A DNA stretch of 64,000 bases from Mycobacterium shigaense (GCF_002356315.1 NZ_AP018164.1:4030001-4094000); one strand, 5' to 3'; counted from the stretch's first letter, positions 43,559-51,938 are shown. The notes: a model not told the origin generated them from the sequence alone. Translations and numbers: made by a program.

Positions 43559-45015
43559 GCGGGAACCCCGATGGCCATCGGCTCCATGTATTGGTAGAGC
43601 CCCCCGATGCCACCGCCCTCGCGACCCAGCCCGCTAAGTTTGAACCCGCCGAACGGCGCACCGCCCGGCCCGACGCCGTTGACGGCGATCTGGCCGGTGC
43701 GGATGCGGCGCGCGACACCGACGGCGCGATCGACATCGCCGCCCCACACCGCGCCGGAGAGCCCGTATTGCGAGTTGTTCGCGATCGCGACCGCGTCATC
43801 GTCGTCGCGGTAGCGCAGCACCGTCAACACCGGGCCGAACACTTCCTCCTGCGCGATGGTCGAATTCGGTTGCACGCCGGACAGAATCGTCGGTTCGACG
43901 TAGTACCCGGTGTCCAGCCCGGGCGGGCGGCGGCCGCCGGTCACCAGCGTCGCCCCGTCCTGCAGCGCGCCGGCGATGTGCGCCTCGACGCGGTCGCGTT
44001 GTGCGGCGCTGATCAACGGGCCCATCTGCACGTCGGGGTCCGCCGGATCGCCCACCGTGACCTCGCGCGCCAAAGCCGCGAGCCGGTCGACGACGTCGTC
44101 GTGCAGCGAGTCGGGCAGCAGCAGCCGACTGTGCAGGATGCAGGCCTGCCCCGCGTGCAGCGAGCACGACTCGAACAGCATCTGCCGCAGCATCTCGTCG
44201 GTGACCTCGGCGTCGTCGAGGACGATGCTCGCCGACTTGCCGCCCAGCTCGAGCAGGATCCGCTTCATCGTGTCGGCGGCAGCGGACATGACCTCGCGGC
44301 CGACGACCGAGCTGCCGGTGAAGCTCACCATGTCGATCCGGGGATCGGTGGTGAGCAGCTTGGCCGCCTCGACGCCGGAGGGTGTGACGACATTGACGAC
44401 GCCGGGCGGAATGTCGGTGTGCTCGTCGATGATCCGCGCGAGCGCCAACCCGGCCAGCGGGGTCAGCGGAGAAGGCTTGAGCACCAAGGTGTTTCCCGCC
44501 GCCAGGGCATGATTGAGCTTCATCACGTTGAGGCAGTGCGGGAAGTTCCACGGCGTCAGCACCGACACGACCCCCAGCGGCGCGTGGCGCAGCAGCGTGG
44601 TCCCGGCGCTCAGCCCGGTGACTTCCTGGTCGGTGAGCTGGGTGGCAAGCTGGGCGGCGTGCATGGACATGAACCCGGCGCCGTCGATCTGCATGCTGCG
44701 CTCGTTGCCGGTGCAGCCCCATTCCAGCTGGGCCAGCGCGAAGAAGTCGTCGGCGTGCTTGCTCAGGGCCTCGCCCAGTTGGTTGAGACAGGCGGCGCGG
44801 TGCTCGGCGCTCATCGTGCCCCACGGCCCGCTGTCGAAGGCGCGGCGTGCGGCCTCGATCGCCTCGCCGACCTGGGCGACGCTCGCGTCGGGCGCGCTGG
44901 CGATGACGGCCTCGGTGGACGGCGAGATGTCGTCGTAGCGGCCGCCGGCCGGCTCGACCCATTTCCCGTCGACGTAGAGCTGATAGGTCTGGACAAGAGC
45001 GGGCGAATCAGCCAT
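43555..45015 (-). CDS. NAD(P)+-dependent aldehyde dehydrogenase
   Basis: Oxidises an aldehyde to a carboxylate, 486 residues. Motifs are TPWNFPHCLNVMKLNHALAA, the Glu in ELGGKSASIV, the catalytic Cys in HAGQACILHSR, and QEEVFGPVLTVLRY. ATG 45015 follows GGAGGAA. It forms a two-gene unit with the CoA-transferase, so alcohol or aldehyde to acid to acyl-CoA is a reasonable reading. Divergent from the second P450 across a 194-bp control region with two palindromes. Confidence 0.93.
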   Translation of the reverse strand: MADSPALVQTYQLYVDGKWVEPAGGRYDDISPSTEAVIASAPDASVAQVGEAIEAARRAFDSGPWGTMSAEHRAACLNQLGEALSKHADDFFALAQLEWGCTGNERSMQIDGAGFMSMHAAQLATQLTDQEVTGLSAGTTLLRHAPLGVVSVLTPWNFPHCLNVMKLNHALAAGNTLVLKPSPLTPLAGLALARIIDEHTDIPPGVVNVVTPSGVEAAKLLTTDPRIDMVSFTGSSVVGREVMSAAADTMKRILLELGGKSASIVLDDAEVTDEMLRQMLFESCSLHAGQACILHSRLLLPDSLHDDVVDRLAALAREVTVGDPADPDVQMGPLISAAQRDRVEAHIAGALQDGATLVTGGRRPPGLDTGYYVEPTILSGVQPNSTIAQEEVFGPVLTVLRYRDDDDAVAIANNSQYGLSGAVWGGDVDRAVGVARRIRTGQIAVNGVGPGGAPFGGFKLSGLGREGGGIGGLYQYMEPMAIGVPA

Positions 45016-45092
45016 GTGCTTCCTCCGGTCATCTGATCACTTGGTGTACACGCCCGTGCGGCGGCCGTCAATCATCAATCGCGCGAATTACG

Positions 45093-45118
45093 CGCTGCAC
45101 CAATATTTTGGTGCAGCG
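45093..45118. promoter_or_regulatory. Perfect palindrome, probable operator 1
   Basis: Arms CGCTGCACCAA (45093-45103) and TTGGTGCAGCG (45108-45118) match in all 11 positions around a TATT centre. It lies 78 bp upstream of the aldehyde dehydrogenase start. The size fits a TetR-type operator; the TetR gene at 51330 is the obvious candidate binder. Confidence 0.65.
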
Positions 45119-45158
45119 TTGACAGCGCGCCGCGGTGCGGAGTAGACACATCACGCAA

Positions 45159-45179
45159 GACAGATTGCAACAATCTGTC
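45159..45179. promoter_or_regulatory. Perfect palindrome, probable operator 2
   Basis: Arms GACAGATTG (45159-45167) and CAATCTGTC (45171-45179) match in all 9 positions around CAA. It is 31 bp before the second P450 start and differs in sequence from operator 1, so two regulators may act on this region. A 5' UTR hairpin is the alternative. Confidence 0.6.
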
Positions 45180-45209
45180 GGATCGGGCGTCCTGCGAGAG
45201 GGTCTTGCC

Positions 45210-46397
45210 GTGCAAACTCACCTACCGCCCGACTTCCCGCTGCACTCCCCCGATTTCTATGCCGGCGACCCGTATCCGACCTACCGGGAGCTACGCGCGA
45301 CGGCGCCGGTGTGCTGGAACGACGTCACCGACTTCTGGGCGCTGTTGAAATACGAAGACATCCGCTTCGTGTCGACCAACCCGGCCCTGTTCACGTCGAC
45401 CAAGGGCATCACCATCCCCGATCCGGCGGTGCCGAGCCCGGTACAGGAGGGCAACCTCATCTTCAGCGACCCGCCCCGGCACCGGCAGCTGCGCAAGTTG
45501 GTCAACTCGGGCTTCACCCGCCGGCGGGTGGCGGTGCTCGAACCGAAGATCCGCGAGATCGTGCGCGGGATTCTCGACGGTATCGAACCGGGTTCTGTAC
45601 ACGAGTTCGCCGAGGAGATCGCCGCGCCGTTGCCCACCCGCATGATCGCCGAACTGATCGGCGCCCCGCCCGACGACTGGGAGCAATTCCGCGCGTGGTC
45701 GGACGCGGCCACCGGCACCGCCGATCCCGAGATCGAGCTCGACTCACTCGTGGCGATGGGCCAGCTCTTCGAGTACTTCCAGGAGCTGATCGCGGCGCGC
45801 CGGCTACAGCCCCGCGACGACCTGCTGTCGGTTCTGGCCGATGCCGAGATCGACGAACACCGCCTCACCGACGAAGACCTGCTCAACTTCGCGTTCCTGC
45901 TGCTGGTCGCGGGCAACGAGACCACCCGGAACCTGATCGCGCTCGGCACGCTGGCGCTGACCGCGCACCCCGACCAACGCCGGCTGCTGGTCGAAGATCG
46001 CACCCGGATCCCGCTGGCCGTCGAGGAGATGTTGCGCTGGACCAGCCCCGTGACACACATGGCCCGCACCGCCACGGCCGACGTCGAGATCCGCGGCCAC
46101 CGGATCCGCGCCGGCGAGTCGGTGGTGATGCTCTACGGCTCAGCCAACCGCGACGAGGACATCTTCGGTCCCGACGCGGAGGACTTCAAAGTGACCCGCC
46201 ACCCGAACCCGCACATCGCGTTCGGCTGCGGCGAACACTCCTGTGTGGGAGCGCAATTGGCGCGCCTCGAGGCGACCGTGCTGTTCGACGAGTTGCTGGG
46301 GCGCTTCCCCACGCTGGAGCTGGCCGGCGACGTGGACCGGATGCGGGCCACGATGGTGCCCGGGGTGAAGCGCATGCCGATGCGGCTGGGAACCTGA
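45210..46397 (+). CDS. Cytochrome P450 (second paralogue), first gene of the igr-like operon
   Basis: A 395-residue P450 with I-helix LLLVAGNETTRNL, ExxR in VEEMLRWTSPV and haem loop FGCGEHSCVGAQLAR, Cys at residue 345. GTG 45210 has GAGAGGG about 8 nt upstream; longer in-frame starts would cover operator 2. It shares a 263-bp identical tract with the first paralogue. Its place before paired acyl-CoA dehydrogenase, hydratase and Ltp2-like genes parallels cyp125 in the cholesterol igr operon. The substrate may be a steroid or terpenoid side chain. Confidence 0.92.
   Translation: MQTHLPPDFPLHSPDFYAGDPYPTYRELRATAPVCWNDVTDFWALLKYEDIRFVSTNPALFTSTKGITIPDPAVPSPVQEGNLIFSDPPRHRQLRKLVNSGFTRRRVAVLEPKIREIVRGILDGIEPGSVHEFAEEIAAPLPTRMIAELIGAPPDDWEQFRAWSDAATGTADPEIELDSLVAMGQLFEYFQELIAARRLQPRDDLLSVLADAEIDEHRLTDEDLLNFAFLLLVAGNETTRNLIALGTLALTAHPDQRRLLVEDRTRIPLAVEEMLRWTSPVTHMARTATADVEIRGHRIRAGESVVMLYGSANRDEDIFGPDAEDFKVTRHPNPHIAFGCGEHSCVGAQLARLEATVLFDELLGRFPTLELAGDVDRMRATMVPGVKRMPMRLGT
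45981..46243 (+). repeat. 263-bp tract identical to 40934-41196
   Basis: Second copy of the identical P450 tract, encoding residues 258-345 here. Both copies are in the same orientation, about 5 kb apart, with the divergent CoA-transferase and dehydrogenase genes between. Recombination between the copies could delete that interval. Confidence 0.9.
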
Positions 46398-46401
46398 GGC
46401 A

Positions 46402-47610
46402 ATGGACCTCGAGTACACCCCGGAGCAGGAGAAGCTGCGCGCGCAGATGCGCGCGACGCTCGAAGCGGTGATGACGCCCGAACGCATCGCCGCGGTCAGC
46501 GAGCATATGGAGGGCGGACCCGCGGTGCGCGAATGCGTCCGCGCCCTGGCCGCGGCCAACCTGCTGGGCGTGGGCTGGCCCAAAGAATACGGCGGGCAGG
46601 GATTTTCGGCGATCGAGCAGTTCATCTTCTCGGAGGAGGCGCGCCGCGTCAGCGCGCCGATCCCGTTGGTGACGCTCAACACCGTCGGGCCGACGTTGAT
46701 GCACTTCGGCAGCGACGAGCAGAAGCAGAAGTTCTTGCCGTCGATCCTGGACGGCAGCGTGGAGTTCGCGATCGGCTACTCCGAGCCGGGTGCGGGCAGC
46801 GACCTGGCCTCGGTGCGGACGACAGCCGTCCGCCGAGCCTCGAAACAAGGTGACGAGTATGTGATCAACGGGCAGAAGATGTTCACCAGCGGCGCGGCCT
46901 ACGCCGACTACATCTGGCTGGCCGTGCGCACCGACCCGGATGCCAAGAAGCACAAGGGCATCTCGATCCTCATCGTCCCGACCTCGTCGCCGGGCTTCAC
47001 CTGGCAGCCGCTGCACACGATGCCGGGGATCTCGACGTTCTACACGTTCTACGACGACGTCCGAGTGCCGGTGAGCGCGCTGGTGGGCGCCGAGAATCAG
47101 GGCTGGCAGCTGATCACCACGCAGTTGAACTTCGAACGCGCGGCCCTGAGCAATCTCGGCGCGCTCGAGCCGCTGTTCGAGAAGACCCTGGACTGGGCCC
47201 GGGCGACCGAACTCGACGGCGGCCGGGTGGTCGACCAACCCTGGGTGCAATCGGCGCTGGCGCGGGTCGAAGCCCAGGTCGCCGCGTACAAACTCGTCAA
47301 CGCACGGGTGAACGCGGCGATGACGAAGGGCGGAGCGAGCACGGGCCTGGATATGGGACAAGCGTCAGCGGCCAAGGTCTTCGGCACCGAGCTCACCGGA
47401 CAGGTCGCCCGCGAGCTGCTCGAGGTGCTGGACGGCAACGGGGTGCGCCGGGGCTCCGACGCGCCGCTGCGCGGGGCGCTCGAGTCCGCCTACCGCCAGG
47501 CCGTCATCAACACCTTCGGCGGCGGGGCCAACGAAATCCAGCGTGACATCATCGCCATGGCCGGGTTGGGCATGCCACGGGCACCCCGCGACCTTCGCGC
47601 CAGCAATTAG
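46402..47610 (+). CDS. Acyl-CoA dehydrogenase, FadE29/ChsE2-like position
   Basis: A 402-residue flavoprotein of the acyl-CoA dehydrogenase family. FAD contacts appear in AIGYSEPGAGSDLASVRT and GQKMFTSGAAYADYIWLAV; the C-terminal motif FGGGANEIQRDIIA is intact. It starts 4 bp after the P450 stop. With the second, shorter dehydrogenase at 48576 it probably forms an alpha2beta2 enzyme like FadE28-FadE29, which handles steroid-CoA substrates; the pairing is inferred from gene order. Confidence 0.9.
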   Translation: MDLEYTPEQEKLRAQMRATLEAVMTPERIAAVSEHMEGGPAVRECVRALAAANLLGVGWPKEYGGQGFSAIEQFIFSEEARRVSAPIPLVTLNTVGPTLMHFGSDEQKQKFLPSILDGSVEFAIGYSEPGAGSDLASVRTTAVRRASKQGDEYVINGQKMFTSGAAYADYIWLAVRTDPDAKKHKGISILIVPTSSPGFTWQPLHTMPGISTFYTFYDDVRVPVSALVGAENQGWQLITTQLNFERAALSNLGALEPLFEKTLDWARATELDGGRVVDQPWVQSALARVEAQVAAYKLVNARVNAAMTKGGASTGLDMGQASAAKVFGTELTGQVARELLEVLDGNGVRRGSDAPLRGALESAYRQAVINTFGGGANEIQRDIIAMAGLGMPRAPRDLRASN

Positions 47611-47628
47611 TCAGGAGGACGAATCGAC

Positions 47629-48174
47629 GTGACCGACTCAGAAACCATCAGCGCCAAGGTGCGCGCCCTCGTCGGCCAGCCGACCGGCGGCACCGGAAAA
47701 CCCTCGGTGGCACCGGACCCGGTGAACCAGCCGATGATCCGGCACTGGGCCTACGCGATGGCCGACATGAACCCCGTCTACCTCGACCCGCAGTTCGCCG
47801 CCACGTCGCGGTTCGGCGGCATCGTGTCGCCGCCGGTGATGCTGCAGACCTGGACCATGCCGTCGCCGAAACTGGAGGGGATCGGCGAACGGGGCGGGGC
47901 GCCCGTCGAGATCCACAGCAATCCAACGGCATTCCTCGACGAGGCCGGCTACACCAGCACGGTGGCGACGAACTCGGAGTTCGAGATCGAGCGCTACCCG
48001 CGGCTCGGCGACGAGATCAGCGCGACCACCGTCTACGAATCGGTCTCCGACGAGAAGAAGACCGCGCTGGGCACCGGCTTCTTCCTCACCTGGCTGACCA
48101 CCTACGCCGACCAGAACGGCGACGTGCTGGGGCGCCAGCGGTTCCGGGTGCTGCGCTTCAAGCCGGCCAGCTGA
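47629..48174 (+). CDS. FAS1-type dehydratase/hydratase (MaoC N-terminal-like; ChsH2 N-half)
   Basis: A 181-residue hot-dog-fold protein. MIRHWAYAMADMNPVYLDP and FGGIVSPPVMLQTW are typical of the MaoC_dehydrat_N domain. The C-terminus reads DEISATTVYESVSDEKKTALG then GQRFRVLRFKPAS. In the igr operon this domain is fused to a DUF35 domain in ChsH2; here its stop overlaps the DUF35 start (TGATG). GTG 47629 follows CAGGAGGA. It likely hydrates an enoyl-CoA with the MaoC partner at 49682. Confidence 0.88.
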   Translation: MTDSETISAKVRALVGQPTGGTGKPSVAPDPVNQPMIRHWAYAMADMNPVYLDPQFAATSRFGGIVSPPVMLQTWTMPSPKLEGIGERGGAPVEIHSNPTAFLDEAGYTSTVATNSEFEIERYPRLGDEISATTVYESVSDEKKTALGTGFFLTWLTTYADQNGDVLGRQRFRVLRFKPAS

Positions 48175-48572
48175 TGGCCACCCGACTGGCGCCGGCGATC
48201 ACGCCGGACACCGAATTCTTCTGGAATGGGTTGCGGGACAACAAACTGCTGATCCAGCGCTGCGGTGGCTGCGGCCAGTTGCGGCACCCACCTCGCCCGA
48301 TGTGCCCGCACTGCCGTTCGCTGCAGTGGGAGCCGGTCGAGTCGTCGGGCCGCGGCACGGTGTACAGCTACGTGATACCGCACGAGCCCAAGTTTCCGTT
48401 TTTCGAGTATCCCTACGTGGTCGTCCTGGTGGAACTCGAGGAGGGCGTGCGGCTGGTTTCCAACCTGACCGGCATCGACCCGGCCGAGGTGACGGTCGGG
48501 ATGCCGGTCGAGGTCTACTACCAGACCTTCGACGACGACCTGGTGCTGCACCAGTTCCGGCCGAGCGCGTAG
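48174..48572 (+). CDS. DUF35 OB-fold zinc-ribbon protein (ChsH2 C-half)
   Basis: A 132-residue protein with an N-terminal rubredoxin-like zinc ribbon (CGGCGQLRHPPRPMCPHC, four Cys) and an OB fold (GTVYSYVIPHEPKFPFF to VSNLTGIDPAEVTVGMPVEV). DUF35 domains bind thiolase-like partners; in M. tuberculosis the ChsH2 DUF35 domain forms the aldolase complex with Ltp2. The Ltp2-like protein at 50143 is the expected partner. Confidence 0.9.
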   Translation: MATRLAPAITPDTEFFWNGLRDNKLLIQRCGGCGQLRHPPRPMCPHCRSLQWEPVESSGRGTVYSYVIPHEPKFPFFEYPYVVVLVELEEGVRLVSNLTGIDPAEVTVGMPVEVYYQTFDDDLVLHQFRPSA

Positions 48573-48575
48573 CTC

Positions 48576-49685
48576 ATGGACTTCAGCTTCACCGACGAGC
48601 AACAGACGATCGCCAAAATCGCCCGCGAGCTGTTCGAGCGCCGTGCCACCCCGGACCGGTTGACCGAACTGGAGGCCGGCGATGTCCGCTTCGACGCAGC
48701 CCTCTGGAAAGAGCTTGCGGCCATCGATCTTCTGGGCACCGCGCTGCCGGAATCGGTCGGCGGTACCGGTGGCGGCTTCGTCGAACTCGGCGTGCTGCTG
48801 GCCGAGGTCGGCTGGAGCGTGGCGCCGGTACCGGCCTACGCGACGCTGGTACTTGGTGCGGACCCGATCGCGCGGCACGGCACGCGCGAGCAGCAGCAAC
48901 GGTTCCTGCCGGGCGTGGTCGCCGGAACCCGCATCCTGACCGCGGGGCTGGCCGAGCCCGGCCGCTCGGACCCGACGCGGCCCGTGACCACCGCGCGCCG
49001 TGACGGCGCGGGCTGGCGTCTCGACGGTGTCAAAGAGCTGGTGCCGGCCGCCCAACTCGCCGACACCGTGCTGATCCCGGCCGTTTGCGACGGCGACGTC
49101 GGGCTGTTCCTGCTCGCCACCGATGCCGGCGGCGTCGAGATTCGCCCGGTGCGAACCACCAACGGCGAGCCGCACGCCGACGTATTGCTCGACGGCGCAA
49201 CGGTTTCCGATGAGGACAGGATCGCCGGAGCCCGGCTGGCCGAGTCGCTGTACACCCGCGCGCTGGTCGCGCTGTGCGCGATCCAGCTCGGTGTCGTGGA
49301 GCGGGCCCTGCGCATCGCGGCCGAATACACCACCGGCCGCGAGCAATTCGGCCGTCCGATCGGCAGCTTCCAGGCGGTGCAGCAGCGTATGGCCGACGCG
49401 TTCATCGACGTCGAGGCGATCCGGTGGACCACCTGGCAGGCGGCGTGGCTGACCGCCCACGGCCGTCCGGCCGACCGGGCCGCCCGCATCGCGAAATTCT
49501 GGGCGGCCGAGGCCGGCGCCCGCGTCGCCGCCACCACCCAACACGTGCACGGCGGCATCGGCATCGACACCACCTATCCCCTGCACCGCTACTTCTTGTG
49601 GGCCAAGCACAACGAGCTCAGCCTCGGTCCCGCGTCGGCGCAGCTGGCCCGACTCGGCGCCGCCTATTCGGAAGGACACGCATGA
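48576..49685 (+). CDS. Acyl-CoA dehydrogenase, FadE28/ChsE1-like position
   Basis: A 369-residue acyl-CoA dehydrogenase, shorter than its partner at 46402. The N-terminal helices (DFSFTDEQQTIAKIARELF) and the C-terminal domain (YTTGREQFGRPIGSFQAVQQ; HVHGGIGIDTTYPLHRYFLW) are intact. The mid-domain FAD-contact motif is weak (TAGLAEPGRSDP). That suits one subunit of a heterotetramer with shared flavin sites. Starts 4 bp after the DUF35 gene and overlaps the next gene (ATGA). Confidence 0.9.
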   Translation: MDFSFTDEQQTIAKIARELFERRATPDRLTELEAGDVRFDAALWKELAAIDLLGTALPESVGGTGGGFVELGVLLAEVGWSVAPVPAYATLVLGADPIARHGTREQQQRFLPGVVAGTRILTAGLAEPGRSDPTRPVTTARRDGAGWRLDGVKELVPAAQLADTVLIPAVCDGDVGLFLLATDAGGVEIRPVRTTNGEPHADVLLDGATVSDEDRIAGARLAESLYTRALVALCAIQLGVVERALRIAAEYTTGREQFGRPIGSFQAVQQRMADAFIDVEAIRWTTWQAAWLTAHGRPADRAARIAKFWAAEAGARVAATTQHVHGGIGIDTTYPLHRYFLWAKHNELSLGPASAQLARLGAAYSEGHA

Positions 49686-50146
49686 CGACCACCGCTAGCC
49701 GCACCGATCCTTTGAAAACCCTTCAATGGCAAGATATTTCGGTAAGTGACGAGGTCACGCCGCTCGAGATCCCGATCACCACGACGATGATCGTTGCCGG
49801 CGCGATCGCCACCCGTGACTTCATGCCGGTGCATCACGACCGCGACTACGCCAAGCAGCAGGGCTCTCCCAACCTGTTCATGAACATCCTGACGACCAAC
49901 GGCTACTGCGTGCGCTTCCTCACCGACTGGGCCGGACCCGAGGCCATGGTCAAGAAGCTGTCGATTCGCCTTGGCGTACCATGCTTTCCCGACGACCCGC
50001 TGCGGTTCACCGGCAGCGTCACCGGCAAGAGCGAAGGGTCGGGCGGCGAGAACTTCGTCGAGGTGACGTTCAAGGGTTCCAACAGCCTGGGCGACCACGT
50101 CTCCGGCACCGCGGTACTCAGCCTGCTCGACGGGGCGCGTTCATGA
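49682..50146 (+). CDS. MaoC-like enoyl-CoA hydratase subunit (ChsH1-like)
   Basis: A 154-residue single hot-dog protein. The hydratase-2 motif is recognisable in ATRDFMPVHHDRDYAKQQG, with Asp and His in the usual places, then LFMNILTTNGY. M. tuberculosis ChsH1 is of similar size and works as a heterodimer with the N-half of ChsH2; the protein at 47629 should play that part. Both ends overlap neighbours by 4 bp (ATGA). Confidence 0.9.
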   Translation: MTTTASRTDPLKTLQWQDISVSDEVTPLEIPITTTMIVAGAIATRDFMPVHHDRDYAKQQGSPNLFMNILTTNGYCVRFLTDWAGPEAMVKKLSIRLGVPCFPDDPLRFTGSVTGKSEGSGGENFVEVTFKGSNSLGDHVSGTAVLSLLDGARS

Positions 50147-51324
50147 GCAGGACGGCGCCGGGCAGCCTTCCCGGTAGCTGTGCCATCGTCGGGATCGGCC
50201 AGACGGAGTTCTCCAAGGAATCCGGGCGCAGCGAGCTGCAATTGGCGTGTGAGGCGGTCAGCGCGGCGCTCGACGACGCGGGCCTGGCGCCCAGCGACGT
50301 CGACGGGATGGTGACGTTCACCATGGATTCCAGCGACGAAATCGACATCGCGCGCAACGTGGGCATCGGCGACTTGAGCTTCTTTTCCCGGGTTCATCAC
50401 GGCGGCGGGGCGGCGTCGGGCACCGTGGTGCACGCGGCGATGGCGGTCGCCACCGGTGTGGCCGACGTGGTGGTGTGCTGGCGTGCTTTCAACGAACGGT
50501 CCGGCATGCGGTTCGGCGGCAGCGGACGCTCAGACCTGGGGACGCCGCTGTTCATGGCGCACTACGCGCCGTTCGGGTTACTCACGCCGGCGGCCTGGGT
50601 CGCGATGCACGCCCAGCGCTACATGTCCACGTACGGCGTCACCAACGCCGACTTCGGGCGGGTCGCGGTGGTCGACCGCAAGCATGCGGCAACCAACCCC
50701 GACGCCTGGTTCTACCAGCGTCCAATCACGCTGGAAGACCACCAGAATTCGCGGTGGATCGTCGAACCCGTGCTGCGCCTGCTGGATTGCTGTCAGGAGA
50801 GCGACGGCGGCGTCGCACTCGTGGTCACCAGCGCCGAACGGGCCCGCGACCTGCGGCAGCCGCCCGCCATCATCACCGCCGCGGCCCAGGGCGCCGCCTA
50901 CAACGGCGAGATGATGACCAGCTATTACCGCGACGAGATCACCGGGCTGCCGGAGATGGGCGTGGTGGCCCGGCAACTGTGGCGCGACTCCGGCCTCAAG
51001 CCGCAGGACATCCAAACCGCGTTCATCTATGACCATTTCACGCCGTTCGTGTTCGCCCAGCTCGAGGAGCTCGGATTCTGCGGGCGCGGCGAAGCCAAGG
51101 ATTTCGTCACCGTCGAGCGGCTGTCGCTGGGCGGCGAGTTCCCGATCAACACCAACGGCGGATTGCTCGGCGAGGCCTACATCCACGGCATGAACGGCAT
51201 CACCGAGGGCGTGCGGCAGGTGCGGGGCACCTCCTACAACCAGGTCGACAACATCGAGCACGTGCTGGTCACCTCCGGCACCGGCGTGCCCACCAGCGGG
51301 CTCATCCTGGCACCGGCGGGCTGA
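50143..51324 (+). CDS. Ltp2-like steroid-CoA aldolase (thiolase superfamily)
   Basis: A 393-residue thiolase-fold protein of the SCP-x/lipid-transfer type. CAIVGIGQTEFSKESGR opens it; RVHHGGGAASGTVVHAAMAV sits where true thiolases carry the acylated Cys, which is absent here. YDHFTPFVFAQLEELGFC and the conserved GEAYIHGMNGITEGVRQ follow. Ltp2 of M. tuberculosis performs the retro-aldol release of the cholesterol side chain end with ChsH2. Gene order supports the same role on another substrate. Confidence 0.9.
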   Translation: MSRTAPGSLPGSCAIVGIGQTEFSKESGRSELQLACEAVSAALDDAGLAPSDVDGMVTFTMDSSDEIDIARNVGIGDLSFFSRVHHGGGAASGTVVHAAMAVATGVADVVVCWRAFNERSGMRFGGSGRSDLGTPLFMAHYAPFGLLTPAAWVAMHAQRYMSTYGVTNADFGRVAVVDRKHAATNPDAWFYQRPITLEDHQNSRWIVEPVLRLLDCCQESDGGVALVVTSAERARDLRQPPAIITAAAQGAAYNGEMMTSYYRDEITGLPEMGVVARQLWRDSGLKPQDIQTAFIYDHFTPFVFAQLEELGFCGRGEAKDFVTVERLSLGGEFPINTNGGLLGEAYIHGMNGITEGVRQVRGTSYNQVDNIEHVLVTSGTGVPTSGLILAPAG

Positions 51325-51329
51325 GATCG

Positions 51330-51938
51330 GTGACTCAGACTTCTGCAAACACCCAGGCGACCGATACCCGAGACGTCATCGTCGAGTCCGCCTTCGCGTG
51401 CTTCGGTAAGCAAGGGTTGCAGAAGGCCACGATCGTCGACATCGCCAAGCAGGCGGGCATGTCACGTAGCACGATCTACGAGTATTTTTCCGACAAGGCG
51501 TCCATCGTCGAGGCGTGCGCCGAACACGCGTCGCAGCAGTTCTACCGCGAGATGACCAAGGCGATGGACCGGGGCAGCAACCTCGAGGACAAGCTTTGCG
51601 AGGCGGCGGTTTTCGTCACCCAGGCGCGACGGGCTATCGCGTCGGAGAAATACTTCGACGAGGACGCGATCAGCCTGCTGCTGACCAAGGACGCGGCCGT
51701 GCTGCTGCGCGAGTGCGTCGAGTTCTTCGCCCCCTACCTGTCGGCCGCCCGGCTCACCGGCGAGGTTCGCAAAGACCTCCACATCGAGGCGGCCGGGGAA
51801 TGGTTCGCGCGAATCCTGTTCTCGCTCTTCAGCACTCCGTCGTCGACGCTGGACATGGACGATCCCGCCGTGGCGGCCGAGTTCGTCCGCGCCCACCTGG
51901 TACGCGGATTCGCCAGCGAGCGCTCCCGGCGGCGATGA
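51330..51938 (+). CDS. TetR-family regulator of the igr-like block
   Basis: A 202-residue regulator with helix-turn-helix TIVDIAKQAGMSRSTIYEYFSDKASIVEA (residues 34-62) and a helical C-terminal ligand domain. It is 5 bp after the Ltp2-like gene, inside the operon, so it is likely self-controlled through the operon promoter. The palindromes at 45093 and 45159 are candidate operators; the ligand could be an acyl-CoA intermediate. Confidence 0.9.
   Translation: MTQTSANTQATDTRDVIVESAFACFGKQGLQKATIVDIAKQAGMSRSTIYEYFSDKASIVEACAEHASQQFYREMTKAMDRGSNLEDKLCEAAVFVTQARRAIASEKYFDEDAISLLLTKDAAVLLRECVEFFAPYLSAARLTGEVRKDLHIEAAGEWFARILFSLFSTPSSTLDMDDPAVAAEFVRAHLVRGFASERSRRR

Noticed and set aside
40934..46243. 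Direct repeats as ends of a mobile element
   Set aside because: Both copies are internal, in-frame parts of P450 genes; no transposase, integrase or terminal inverted repeat occurs between them. Gene conversion fits better.
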